Shown: in pieces, positions 43,390 through 55,139 of the stretch | Numbering within the stretch: position 1 is the stretch's first letter | How the letters are laid out: each line of letters opens with the position of its first letter | Origin: Pseudoips prasinana | Taxonomy: Eukaryota; Arthropoda; Insecta; Lepidoptera; Nolidae | NCBI GenBank assembly: GCA_951640165.1 | Contig: OX621260.1 | Location: 26,120,001 to 26,184,000, forward strand | Direction: 5' to 3' | DNA length: 64,000 bases | Position numbers and translations under genes: made by a program | Notes under the pieces: model-generated | The model's database searches: none | The model's input: the letters and a program-made list of their open reading frames with translations, nothing else | Told to the model about the DNA's origin: nothing

Positions 43390-43654
43390 CGAAAGTTCCG
43401 AAACGTGGCTGTTGAGACAGATGATGCCGCTCACGTTACATTTGAGGTGCTCTGGCACATTCGGCATGAAGTAGTTGGTGCAGTTGCAGAGACGTAGCTG
43501 CGCGTCCTTCCTGCACTGCACCGTGCACGCCGTGTACGAGTAGTGGTGGTACACTTGCAGGAAGTTCTCGTCTGTGTACCGACATTTGCGCTTCTCTGGC
43601 GTTATTAAGCGTGCGCCGGCGTCGTTCTCAATGTTACGAATGGTTATGTAACGC
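43390..43654 (-). CDS. Pickpocket channel exon: cysteine-rich domain
   Basis: Acceptor TATTTTAG| (43655), donor GTAAAT (43389); phase 2 in, phase 0 out. Encodes RYITIRNIEND, RKCRYTDEN, YSYTACTVQCRKDAQLRLC, NCTNYFMPN and CNVSGIICL: the ordered cysteines of the pickpocket ectodomain. The GTAAAT donor is weak, but the phase fits the 41614 exon. Confidence 0.93.
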
Positions 43655-44176
43655 CTAAAATATTACAAATGTGCAATTAAAATAGTCGAGAAACGCTCCT
43701 AGGACTCCATACAATCTGGGAAATTAAATGTATTTATTATTTGGTAACAATGTTAATTTAGGACAAACTTTGTTTCAGAGCCTCTAGCGCGAGTTCCTGC
43801 AGAAACTATTAAGAACTAAAACTCTGGTGCTCAATGTATGGGACGAAACTGTACGTGTGATCGAGTAAGTAAACTGCAGGAACTCGTGCTAAAGGCACTG
43901 AACGGTGTAAATTGTCCGTTTAGGCCTTTGCACCCGGTCAATCCTGGGTCAATTGCATCGGCGTCAACTTCAGCCAACTTTGTGTAAAATCTAATCGTTT
44001 CGTGTTTGGTTGACTTAGGTGGCCATGGATCATAGAGCACGCCGAGGCCGGGTTCCGTTCTTGTCGTTATGGTTAGTCAGAAGCATAATACAATTGCATC
44101 AGGTTACACTGGGCACCGATCATAATATAAACAGAAAAGAAGGTAAGGAATTAAGACGAATTGATAATGTTTATAC
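43655..44176. other. Pickpocket intron with a short inverted repeat
   Basis: GCCTCTAGCGCGAGTTCCTG at 43779 reappears inverted (CAGGAACTCGTGCTAAAGGC) at 43877-43896. No coding signal is supported. Confidence 0.6.
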
Positions 44177-44350
44177 TTATGAAATATCTCCTGTCCGACG
44201 GTCAATACATCAGAGCCTATGGTAGTCAATGTGGGAACTTCCTCTTCGTTCAAAATATAAATGTTGGCGGTCACCATGACGTCAAACCGTATTGACCCCG
44301 GCCCTGTCGTTCTGTTGCTCACCATATTCAGTTTGGGAGCATTCTTCTCT
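44177..44350 (-). CDS. Pickpocket channel exon: middle ectodomain
   Basis: Acceptor CTTTGGCACAG| (44351), donor GTATAA (44176). It enters needing one base to finish a codon and leaves in phase 2. Encodes EKNAPKLNMVSNRTTGPG and ANIYILNEEEVPTLT. The TGPG and YILxxEEVP blocks are pickpocket hallmarks. The frame joins GQEIFHK to RYITIR of the next exon. Confidence 0.92.
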
Positions 44351-44763
44351 CTGTGCCAAAGAACATTATGAATTAGTAATTAAATTAAACTTAATAAAAT
44401 ATTAGACATAAGAGTCATGGCAATACAACGCTCTCTATTTACTACTTTGAAATTTGAAATTAAACATGAATAAAATTAATGAATAATAATAAATAATTAT
44501 AAAGTTAAATAATTAATTAATTATACAATTAATTAATTAATTGTATATCATCTGGTGAGAATTTATTTGCATCAGCGGAGCTCATGCGACGTGATTTTCG
44601 TTTTATATTTTATCATGAATCTTCTCTTCGCTGTACTGCTTGTTCATGATCTTAGGCTTCCGGTTGATTTGCTGTATTTAAAATGACGGACATGGAAGTC
44701 TGCACCCAGCCAAGTAAGCCCCATAAAAGACCATAAAAGATTTTGTGGTGACGAGTAGCATGT
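44351..44763. other. Pickpocket intron, AT-rich
   Basis: Includes an ATTAATTAATT-rich stretch at 44510-44545 with a short palindrome. Nothing else is recognised before the hAT-type element. Confidence 0.4.
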
Positions 44764-45502
44764 GCGACGAGTAGAGATGTAAAATGACTGAATATGACTA
44801 GTCACAATTGTCATAAATCTTAAATGACCGGTCATTTACTGTCAAATTCAGTCAACTTGACTCAAATGTTATAGTCTATTCTCGGCTACCACTCAATTAT
44901 TTATTTATTTAGGTACCCAAATTATATGAAATTTAAATGAAGCAACGTTTTATTTTCTATTATATGAGATGATAAGACGACATCAAAGTTGATGCGCGAG
45001 GGAATGCGACGTTGCCATTTTGTCTTAAATGCACGCATGATTAGAAATGTAAAATGATTAACACTATATAATAATACTATAATTCATAAAAACCACTTTT
45101 TTGTTTCAATTTAGAAGTTGTTGACTTTTATCAACGACAAAAACTTAAAAGGTACAAAAATATTACTGAAATCAAATTGACTGAAAATGACATTGAATAT
45201 AAATATCCTTGATAATAACGTAAAAACGAATCAACTCTTAAATCTCATGTTAGAATACAAATTTACGCAACACATAACAACCCCCACACGAGTGTCACCA
45301 ACTAATTCTTCCTGCTTAGATTTGATATTCACAAACTTTAACAATAATAGAATGTATACGACTGTAGAAGAGTTTGGCTTCTCTGATCATAGCGGAACAA
45401 TAATACACTTAGAGCTAGATATACTACAGGGAACAACTAATTGGTACACAAAAAAAAGATTTTATAATGAAGAGTGCATGCAAACATTTAAAACAGCCTT
45501 AA

Positions 45503-45866
45503 GAGGCCTATTACAGTCCACTAGCGCCGCCAATCGAAAAAATGTCATAACTCGTAAATAGAATCAAAAATACAAAATGTGGTCTATTATTACTGTAGAA
45601 AAGGCAATAACGTAATTTTATAATACATTGTCAACACTTGAAATATAGCTGATTAGCTAAATCGTGCATTTGTAACAAAAACGGCCGTTTATGTTTTGAA
45701 TGCACGATTTAGCTAAACAGCTATATTTCAAGTGTTGATAAGGTGTTATACAATTACGTTATTGTCTTTTCCACAGTAATAATAGAACATATTTTGTATT
45801 TTTGATTCTATTTACGAGTTATGACATTTTTTCGATTGGCGGCGCTAGTGGACTGTAATAGGCCTC
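45503..45866. mobile_element. Foldback MITE with TTAA duplication
   Basis: 364 bp with ~175-bp arms, beginning GAGGCCTATTACAGTCCAC in inverted repeat and few mismatches. Flanked by TTAA on both sides (45499-45502, 45867-45870), typical of piggyBac-type insertion. Taking out the element with one TTAA restores the open frame of the surrounding LINE. No ORF. The TIR does not start with CCC, unlike many piggyBac elements. Confidence 0.88.
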
Positions 45867-46813
45867 TTAAGCTCAATTAATTGGCGCAGTATTCTAGTAC
45901 CTAGTAACAACATAAATGAAAACTACAAGGCATTCCAAAACATATTACTAAACACACTGAATACCTGCATACCTAAACGTAGAATAAAACTGAAATCAAA
46001 ATACAAAAAACGATGGTTGACTAAAGGTATAAAAATATCATGCCAAAATAAACGATTACTAAAAATACTTGCTTTGAAAACTAGTAATAAAATTCTCAAA
46101 AAACACTATAAAGCCTACGAAAAAATATTAAAAGTTACAGTAGCAACTGCTAAAAAACTACAATACATAAACAAAATGAAAAAGTCTAACAATAAAGTGA
46201 AAACTATGTGGCAAGTAATTAATGAACAAACAAATAAAAAACAAAAAAACCAGTAGAAACAATATTACTTTAAAAATAAACAATGACATAATAACCGAAC
46301 CGAAAACTGTAGCCAATACCTTTAGTAACTTTTTTACACATATTGGTGATAAAACTGTCCGACCATCTTGCACCGTTCTAAATAGCTCTGGTGCAATCCA
46401 CCATACTACAAACACCATGTATCTCAGTCCAACAGATCCACGTGAAATGAACACAATAATAAAAAACTTAAAAAGTAAAATGAGCTACGGCATTGATGAG
46501 CTGCCTCCCATCCTCGTAAAGAAGTGCGCCGATGAACTCACTCTACCTTTCTACGTTTTAATAAACCAGTCGTTCGATGAAGGTGCCTTCCCCGACGACA
46601 TAAAAAAGCGGTAATTAAACCAGTTCATAAAAATAACTCTAAATTAGATCCCAACAACTTTCGCCCAATAGCACTCTTGCCGACAGCTTCGAAAATTTTC
46701 AAAAAGGCCATGTGTGACCGCGTGTACAATTTCTGTGAAAAATATAATCTATTCAATGATTGTCAAAACGGTTTTCGAAAGGGACGTTCAATAGTTTTAG
46801 CAATTTACAAATA

Positions 46814-49800
46814 AATAAAAAATAAAAATAAAAAAGGTTTTTATTCACGTAGACTTTAAAAAAGCGCTTGTAAATAGTCAGAACATGTTTGTAGTAATAT
46901 AGTTGTATACATTAGATATTATTTCTAGTAACATAGATATTTAGGTACATCTTGTATGAAAACATTTATAAAATTTATTTTATTACAGAAATGATATTTA
47001 GCTAGCTCGTATCAAGTTATTGTCAAGAGATTATGTTTAATTATCTAGTTTAAGTCTAATATTTTTACTACATATTGTCAATGGTTCTGTCGATATTGAA
47101 GGTATTATTATTATGACGGACCTTGTGTTAATAACGACGATCGCGCTTTAATGCTACCACCGGATCCAATGCGCCCCAACTGAGAAGACCCAGCGAAACA
47201 AACTCAGTGGGTTCATCTACTACCGGTTTCAACACGACCCAGTTGAGACGGTCCGGCGAAACATACTCAAGCGGGCATGAACACGGGATTTGGTCCAATT
47301 AGAGTAATTATTTAGTAGGCAAACACAATATATGCTCGATCGGTTGTCTGAATGCTTATTATTTTAGATTATATTTAGGTATACAAAAGAAAAACTTCGA
47401 AACAATAACATTATTCATTTTGAGACAGAGTCAATAATTTTAAATGAAGTATATGATAGCAATCATTTACAGGTAGTTCACGTAACACAGCAGATCAGTC
47501 ATGTCTATATGGCTACAAGATCTCCAGCTAGCAATGTGCAGGTAGGAAGTGAGAGCCAGACGTCTTTGTCATCGATGTACTCTTTAGTGGTGTAATAACC
47601 CCTAGCCATAAGTATACGTTTAATATGTGTTTTAAAACTTGTGTCAGGCAGATCAGTAATTTGAGTAGGAAGCTTGTTTTAAAACCTAATACAATTTCCT
47701 AAAAATGATTTATTAGTTTTGCTTACTCTAAAGCCTGGCATGGCTAGTTTGTTTTTATTCCTAGTATTTATATTATGCAGTTCACTTTTCTTTTTATAAT
47801 GATGAATATTTTTTCTAACAAACATTATACTCTGATATATATATTCCGATGGCACAGTAAGTATATTTATTTCTTTAAACAAATTTCGCAAAGAATTGCG
47901 ACTGCCTAAACCATAAATGGCTCTGACTGCTCTTTTCTGCAATACAAAAATAGTACCTATGTCAGCCGCCGAACCCCACAGCAGAATGCCATACGACATA
48001 ATGCTATGAAAGTACGCGAAATACACTAATCTAGCAGTTTGTTCATCTGACAATTGCCTTATTTTCCAGACAGCATAGGAAGCCGAACTTAATTTACCTG
48101 CTAACTTTTCAATCTGAGGACCCCATTGCAATTTTGAATCAAGTGTCAATCCTAAAAATACGGTCGAATATTTTCGCATTAAGTGCAACTGTTGGTACAA
48201 TTTGAGTCACATTCGGCAATGAGAACCTGATGCATTTAGTTTTCCCTGCATTTAACAAGAGATTATTTGCCGAAAACCATTCTGATATAAAGCTGAGTGT
48301 TTTATTATGCTCAATAAGATCTTTATCCTTTCTATTTACTTTAAATATGAGCGACGTATCATCAGCGAACAAAACTATGTCTGATACTTTCTCTACCAGA
48401 TAAGGGAGATCATTTATATAAACTAGAAATAAAAATGGGCCCAATATAGATCCTTGGGGCACCCCCCTTTTCACAGGATGACGTGCCTATCGAAACCATC
48501 TGTTGTCGCCCCGATAAATAGGACATCACAAGATCAAGAGATGTGCCAGATATTCCATAGTACTTCAGTTTAACAACGAGCGTACGGTGATCAACGCAAT
48601 CGAAAGCCTTAGAGAGATCACAGAAAACTCCCAGCGCATCCTGTGATCCCTCCCAAGCCTCCAATATTGACCTAATTAATGTGCAACCTGCATCCTGAGT
48701 AGAGCGGCCCCTTGTAAACCCGAACTGCTTGTTATGCAATATCTCATTCACGTTAAAGTGCGACAACATTTGGCTGAGCATCAGCTTTTCAAATATTTTA
48801 CTTAAAGCTCGCAGTATTAAGATAGGCCTATAATTCGTCCGGCGCTGGGAGCTAATCTCAGCGCGAGAGAGTATGCGGCGTCCGGCTGGCTTCTCCCCGG
48901 CTTGACGTCGCCCCTGGGACCGCTGGCGTTTGGAGGAGGGGCACTCCCCTCGTCTTATATAAGCGGTCCCGGGAAGAGGTAACCTGCTGTAGCTCAGGTT
49001 GCCTAAACGCGCTTGTGCGTAATGGGGAGGGGAGGAGGCATTCAGACCCCTCCCGTCCCCAGGGAGAGTCTCAGACGCTCAGTGTACAGCGGGGGTACTG
49101 GCGAGATCGTTCACGAGTACCCAGACCCCCCGCTACAGGCATTGTGAGGCTGGCTACCATGGTGGTTTTAGTGCGTATCCCGGGACTAGCCCGGCGAGTC
49201 CCACATAACCCGTCGCCTCCCCAAGCGGCGGGTATGCGTAAGGTTAATGCATTTCCACCATGTAAAAAAAAAAGGCCTATAATTCGTGGCATTTTTTGAA
49301 CAACCTGCCTTGAAAATGGGTATTATCTTACTTATTTTCATTAGATAGGGAAAGACACCATCACTTATAAGCCATTGAAGATGGCTGCAAGGATTGTAGC
49401 AATGTTTAGTATGATTGATTCAATTGCTTTAACAGACAGTCCCCACAAATCTTCTGTGCCTTTCCTTTTAATACTCTTAAAAGCTTTATAATATCATCAC
49501 TTGTTACGGATTTAAAACTAAAGTTAGGTACAGTTTGTTTTACGCTTTGATTTAAAAAGAGTTCAGCCACATCTGGTGATGATGCGAGACACTTAGTAAT
49601 ATCCACGGGTATATTTGCAAAAAAAGCAGCTAAAAAATTGGCAATGGTAAGCTTGTCTGAAACCAGTTCATCACCAATATTCAATACTAATGTTTGATCT
49701 ACTTTTACCAGTTTCAGTATTAATTATTTGCCAAGCTGATTTTATTTTATTATCAGATTTTTTAATTTTATCTCTTATATATAAAGATTTAGCTTGAATG

Positions 49801-51050
49801 GAAACCTTTTTAAAAATTTTTGAATAATTTCTAACATAATTAATAAAATTGACATCAGGGTTATAGGACCTTCTGTCATACAACTCATATAAAAAATCTC
49901 TAGTCAGTCTAATGCCTTGAGTTGCCCAAGAACTAAATTTTATCTTATTACTGTCAACCGTTATGTTTTTTATTTTACAAGCTTTATTAAATTCTTTGCA
50001 AATACAGTGGAATAATGTAGTGTACATATCGTTAGGGTTACTTTTGTTTGGCAATGGATGGCACAAACTATTCTCCAGGTTGTTACTGAACTTTCCCAAA
50101 TTAGATTTTGTTAAAGGTCTAAAACTAATTTTTTGTTTATATTTATCTCATTTTTTATCTTTACTATTTGGCATTTATGGTCAGAGCGAACACCAGCCAC
50201 CAAACACTTCTCAGAGACATCAAAGTTGGTAATTATGTTATCAATGCAAGTAGCAGATGTGGGTGTGACTCTCGTGGCCTCAGAGAACTAGCATTTAAGG
50301 TTAAAGGACCGAAATACAGATGGAAATATGTTTATTTCAGGTGAATCTGCTTCATATTAAAATCACCACATACAAGGATTTTTTTTTTACTTTTAATTTT
50401 CCTAAGAATATCTTCTATTGTTGCTGTAAAAAGCTTTAAATCGGATGCTGGTGGTCTATACACACATATTATACAATAAAACTGCGTCTCTACACATGCC
50501 ACCTCACACACACGCTCAATAGATAGTTGCCATATATCTTTACGTTCTTTAAATTTAATTTGGTCTCGAAGTAGTATCAGTACTCCACCACCCTCTGCCG
50601 AAACCCTATTATAAAAGCTGGCGACCCTATACCCACAGACACTAAAAGCCATCTTGTGTGCCTTCAGCCATGTTTCTGTAAAACAAAGGATATCTATTTC
50701 ATATTTTTCATTAAAAAGTTCTATGTCTAGAATTTTGCCAGAGAAGCGGTTTATATTTTGATGTGATAGAATTAGAAAGTTATCACACTTCTCTATTGTC
50801 ATGCTTACATGTTTAAACTACTAACTAAATTGATTTTTATAACATTACTAAAAGATGGTATAAAAAGTGACTTCATCATACTACTTATGACTGAGTTAAT
50901 ATGTGCCGCTACTAAACTTGCAAGTATGTTCAAAAATTTTCTTGAGACAGTAACTGTACTCATGGTTACCCTACAAGAATCTATAAAACTATTTGTGTCC
51001 AAAAATATAAATTTATCACTATAATGGCTAACCAAAACTGTAGGCGCATA
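46814..51050 (-). mobile_element. Jockey-type LINE (family A), near-complete ORF2, decayed
   Basis: Minus strand: endonuclease 50802-50332 (HQNINRFSGK, FTETWLKA, YRPPAS, CGDFN), linker 50099-49671, then RT 48781-48139 (KQFGFTRGRSTQDAG, FCDLSKAFDCVDH, GVPQGSILGPFLF, catalytic FADDTSL) and C-terminus 48200-47679 (SYGILLWGS, NKSFLGNCIRF). The 3' UTR runs to 46814 with a tail of (TTTTTA)n type. Frameshifts and a GC-rich insertion at 48839 break the frame. Imperfect flanks ATTTACAAATA / ATTTAGCATA may be its target duplication. Confidence 0.88.
48839..49272 (+). mobile_element. GC-rich poly(A)-tailed retroposon inserted in family A LINE
   Basis: The 15-bp duplication AGGCCTATAATTCGT flanks 434 bp of GC-rich DNA (48824-48838; 49273-49287) ending in poly(A). 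This is a clear target-primed insertion on the plus strand. The body has an R1-like LINE 3' UTR appearance (CCCCGCTACAGGC, TACCATGGTGG), but the family is a guess. The reading frames over it are not genes. Confidence 0.9.
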
Positions 51051-52731
51051 TTTAGCATACATGCAAGAAGCAAGAAATATAATTAACAATAAACACTATG
51101 CTATAGGTATTTTATTAAACATGACGAAAGCTTATGACAAAGTACAATTTGATATACTTCTTCAGAAATTATATAACATCGGAATCCGTGGAAAGGCCTA
51201 CGATTGGTTTAAATCTTACTTGCATAATAGGGAACAACAAGTAGAAATCGAATACTTCAATGAAATGTAAAAAAAAATTACACTCGTTCGCTCCGATAGG
51301 AAAAATATTACGGCATCAATACCTCAAGGAAGTGTAATTGGATGCCTCTTATTTCTCATATACATTAACGATCTTCCAAAATTCGTAGAGGGACAATGCG
51401 TTTTATTTGCTGATGACATTTCTCTTCTGGCTTCATGCCGAACTGACATTAATATAAATAATCAATTGACTTATATTTTTAATACAATTATGACCTGGAT
51501 GTACGAACATAACTTAGAAATAAATTTTGACAAGACGAAAATTATGACATTTTATCCTTACCAAAAAACACCCCTTAACATAAATTTTATATATAATAAC
51601 TTTAAATTAGATGTTGTCGATAAATTTACGCTACTTGGTTTAATAATAGACAAACACATTAGTTGGAAACAGCACATACAAAAAATTACGGCAATACTCT
51701 CTAAATTCACATATGCACTCCGAGAGATTAAGAAAACTACGGACTTTAAAACCGCGCTCACAACCTATTACGCATATGCTTTTGCATGGCTTAGCTATGG
51801 CATAATCATGTGACGAAATAGTACTGACGCACCAAATCTTGTTACACAACAAAAAAAACTTATTAGAATTTTATCAAATATAGATCAAACCGATAGCTGC
51901 AAGCCTCACTTCCAAAACCTCCAAATTCTTACGCTACCTAGTATATACATCCTCGAAATATGTAAATTCGTCAGTAAACACTCAGAATTATTTAATAAAC
52001 GTGAAGATCTACCAATAAAATACTCACTTCGACATAAGAATAGACTAAACCTTCCGGTGTCACGAATAAAAATGCACTCTTGTAGCCCCCTTGCTATGTC
52101 GGTAAAGCTATATAATAAACTACCAGACTGTATAAAAAATGAACAAAAAATTTTCAAGTTTATAAAAAAGTTAAAATTGTTGCTCATAAATAAAAGTTAT
52201 TATTCTATAAATGAATATTTAAATGATAAAACTATGTAATAAATATTTATTAACTATTTATAAAATCTATCCAGTTGAAATACTTACAAAAATTTTGACA
52301 TAAATAATGTAAACACTAATAAGATACAGTGGTCAGGAAGAAAATAAATCCTAATTATTAATTCCCTTCATAATAATATATTTTTTTAATAACATTATTA
52401 CATCGCTGCCTATTCAATAAAGAAAAATCATAAAAAGCACACTTTACAGATATTGGCAATGCTATTTTATTGTATTCATTTTAATTTAAGTTTAACATGT
52501 GAAGTTTTGACAAAAATTATTTGTTTGTATATTGTATTGTTGCAGTGCCCTTACGGGGTTCATGTTTGGTACTGTATTATAATCTTAAATACCTATGTAA
52601 AACCCATGAAAGCAATAAATAAATTGAAATTGACAATTTTTGACAGTTAATGACCATTTTTGACCAATTTGACCGTAAATGACAGTCAGTCTAATTCAGT
52701 CACTTTAGTCATTTTCAACACTAGCGACGAG

Positions 52732-53422
52732 ACTAGGCTTATTTTGAGTATTTATGTTAGAAGTCTCACTTTTTTTTAAAGGAAATCCTTAGTATATTCT
52801 TTAAATATTTGTGAAAAAATCGTTAAAATATTTATTTGCTTGGACTTTTCTTTAACAGGTTTAGGTTTAGCAGCATTGCAGATGGACAACTGCCTTGCCA
52901 TATGTGTGGTTTGAGATGGGTCGATAAACGTGATACAACCTTAGTGGTCGTAATAGCAGTGCTCAGAAGTCCTTTAAGATCATAAACAAGTTAGGTCCGT
53001 AACGCATATAACTACCTCATACTATTGCCTAATTACGACCCTACATATTACAGATACAATATAATATTCAAATCTTATTTTTACATCTTACGTATTAAAT
53101 CCAAAATATTAAGGTTATTATTTCACACGAAGTAACGAAAAGTTTAATCTGCCAGGTTATGTAGCCATTGGGAAATCAGCTCGCAGCGTAAGTGAGCTTG
53201 AATATATGCAAATGTACCTACATCCAACAGGTATTAAACGCAATTCAACCCAAAATAACATAATTGTACATAGATACGATAATAGTCATCATAAGATGTG
53301 AAACAAAAAATCTGAGGTACTATTAAAATTGTACCATGTGTTTAAAAATCCATTAGCCACCGAGGTGCGTTCAATTTGTTCTAATGACCTCGTAAATTTT
53401 AGATATCAGTAGATACTATACC
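52732..53422. other. Pickpocket intron, no feature recognised
   Basis: AT-rich intron sequence between the hAT-type element and the 150-bp repeats. No RT, SINE head or splice-flanked ORF seen. Confidence 0.4.
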
Positions 53423-53722
53423 ATAGATCGTCGATGAGATAGCTGAGTGGTGTGGCGACGTAAACTATTGCGTTATTCACATTCTCCGAGCTCTCTTTAG
53501 TAGGCAGGTTTGCAACGTTTGTTCCTTTGTATATGCTACAAATATATGCCACTGTCTGTCGTTTTATGCGATATAGATCGTCGATGAGATAGCTGTGTGG
53601 GTGGAGACGTAAACTATTGCGTCATTCACATTTTCCGAGCTCTCTTTATTAGGCAGGTTTGCAACGTTTGTTCCTGTGTATAGGTATGCTACGAGTATAT
53701 GTCACTGTCTGTCGTTTTATGC
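53423..53722. repeat. Two tandem 150-bp units
   Basis: Units start ATAGATCGTCGATGAGATAG at 53423 and 53573 and share GACGTAAACTATTGCGT, CCGAGCTCTCTTTA and CACTGTCTGTCGTTTTATGC; roughly 90% identical by eye. Confidence 0.9.
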
Positions 53723-53769
53723 GTCGGTTGGTTACGCGCTCAGTACAAACATTATCTGTTCTGTTTCTG

Positions 53770-53975
53770 TTTTTTAAAAGACAACGCCCGCCCTAGGGAA
53801 TCTAATCCCTGTGTCGCGGGATACTGTAAAACATATAATAGACGGACAAAAATTACATCCAGACACAGAACAACTATTTATGGGTCACACAAATAGCTGT
53901 CCGGCGCGGGACTCGAACCCGCGACACAAAGCGGCGTGTCGATTAAACTACGATATTACATATGAAATATTGTTT
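53770..53975. mobile_element. SINE-B body and reverse tRNA-like head
   Basis: 53780-53890 (CTAGGGAATCTAATCCCTG, TGTCGCGGGATAC) resembles the reverse of 5760-5850. 53899-53965 in reverse gives a tRNA-like head with B-box GCGGGTTCGAGTCCCGCG. Probably one SINE plus a flanking fragment. Confidence 0.55.
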
Positions 53976-53997
53976 CATCCTCCTCGGGAGGCTTGAA

Positions 53998-54958
53998 ATT
54001 TATTGTCAGCGAATAATTTAGACCTCAATGTGTCTAAATGTCACTCAATCACGTTTACACGTAAAACCAAAGTGATAATTTATAGTTACTCCTTAAAAGA
54101 TCACCCACTGAATCGGGTAGATTACATAAGAGATTTAGGTGTGATCCACGACTCTAAACTTACTTACGAAAAGCACATAGATAGTATAGCAAAAAAAGCC
54201 TATAGAGCCATGGGATTTATAAAAAAGTCCAGCTCCCAGTTTAATGGTGTTAAAATAGCAAAGATACTCTTTTGTTCCTTCGTTCGTAGCTCACTTGAAT
54301 ATTGCTCCCAAGTTTGGAGCCCACGGTATGATATTTATATTTCAAGACTTGAATCTATCCAGAGAAACTTTACGAGATACCTTCAATATAAGTGGAGGAC
54401 CGAGTATCCCAGTTATGAATCGAGATGCAAAAGATACCATCTACTACCACTCAAGGAGAGAAGAACTATATCAGATATCTCATATCTAGTGAAGCTAGCA
54501 CAATCCTCCATTGACTCCCCACATCTCCTCTCTAAGATAGAATTACGCACCCCTACTAGATCGGTCAGGGTGCCTTTTCTTTTTCTCAACGTCCCCGACA
54601 GCAATACAAACTACAGACAAAATTCTTTTTTTATTAGATCCGCTAAATCTTACAATAAGTTGGTTGAATTTTCTGATCTTGACTTATTCACAACTAAGCC
54701 ACATGTATTTAAGCATACACTTACTAAACATTGGTTCGAATTGGTTCAATAACTATGTTGCTTTATCAAGTGTAATTGTATAGTTAAGCATAATATCTCA
54801 ACCTCATTTTCGTTGTCTTATTGTATCTTATATTAAGCAAACAAGCTATTTTTGTATTCATTTGCGAAAACATATAATTGGTAATTAGTTGTAATAACCT
54901 GTTACTTAGCATAAGTTGTTAATACTGTTTGTTTTCCAAATAAAATAAATAAAATGTT
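53998..54958 (+). mobile_element. Jockey-type LINE, 5'-truncated, 249-codon RT tail open
   Basis: Open frame 54003-54752 encodes the RT C-terminus (NNLDLNVSKCHSITFTRK, RDLGVIHDSKLTYEKHID, SFVRSSLEYCSQVW, RTISDISYLVKL). The catalytic part is absent. The 3' UTR ends CCAAATAAAATAAATAAAATG. The unbroken frame suggests a fairly recent insertion. Subfamily different from A and C. Confidence 0.88.
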
Positions 54959-55139
54959 CTACCTTAATAGGTGTACAAACCAAGACATGCAAGTTAACAC
55001 ATCAGTATTTATGAATATTTAAGTAAACGTATTTAGAAATTATATAGGGATTATGGATGTCAAACTTTTGAGAATAATAATTACATCATTTCATGATAAT
55101 AATAAGCGACTAGTATGTCAATATATACAAAATAATAAT

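Larger units (their letters stand above)
45182..52625 (+). mobile_element. Jockey/CR1-type LINE (family C), interrupted twice
   Basis: The parts 45182-45502, 45867-46813 and 51051-52625 read in order. Endonuclease end (SCLDLIFTN, FSDHS), linker (KKRWLTKGIKISCQNKRL), RT (NNFRPIALLPTASKIF, FRKGRS, MTKAYDKVQFD, SIPQGSVIGCLLFLIYINDL, catalytic FADDISL, WKQHIQK) and C-terminus (RHKNRLNLP, YNKLPDCIK). The tail is AATAAATAAATTGAAATTGAC. Possible duplication AAATTGAC at 45174-45181 and 52626-52633. Stops at 51268 and 51811 show decay. 5'-truncated. Confidence 0.88.
44772..52723. mobile_element. hAT-type non-autonomous element split by nested LINEs
   Basis: The left end TAGAGATGTAAAATGACT and the right end in reverse TAGTGTTGAAAATGACT match, and both sides carry the 8-bp duplication GCGACGAG (44764-44771; 52724-52731), as in hAT transposition. 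Both ends are rich in TGAC/GTCA words (subterminal repeats). Its own sequence is only ~0.4 kb on the left and ~0.1 kb on the right; the rest is later insertions. No hAT transposase was seen. Confidence 0.85.

Noticed and set aside
49015..49299. 94-codon proline/arginine-rich plus-strand ORF
   Set aside because: Lies in the GC-rich 3' part of a retroposon with poly(A) tail and target duplication; GC-rich DNA has few stops, and no conserved motif is visible.
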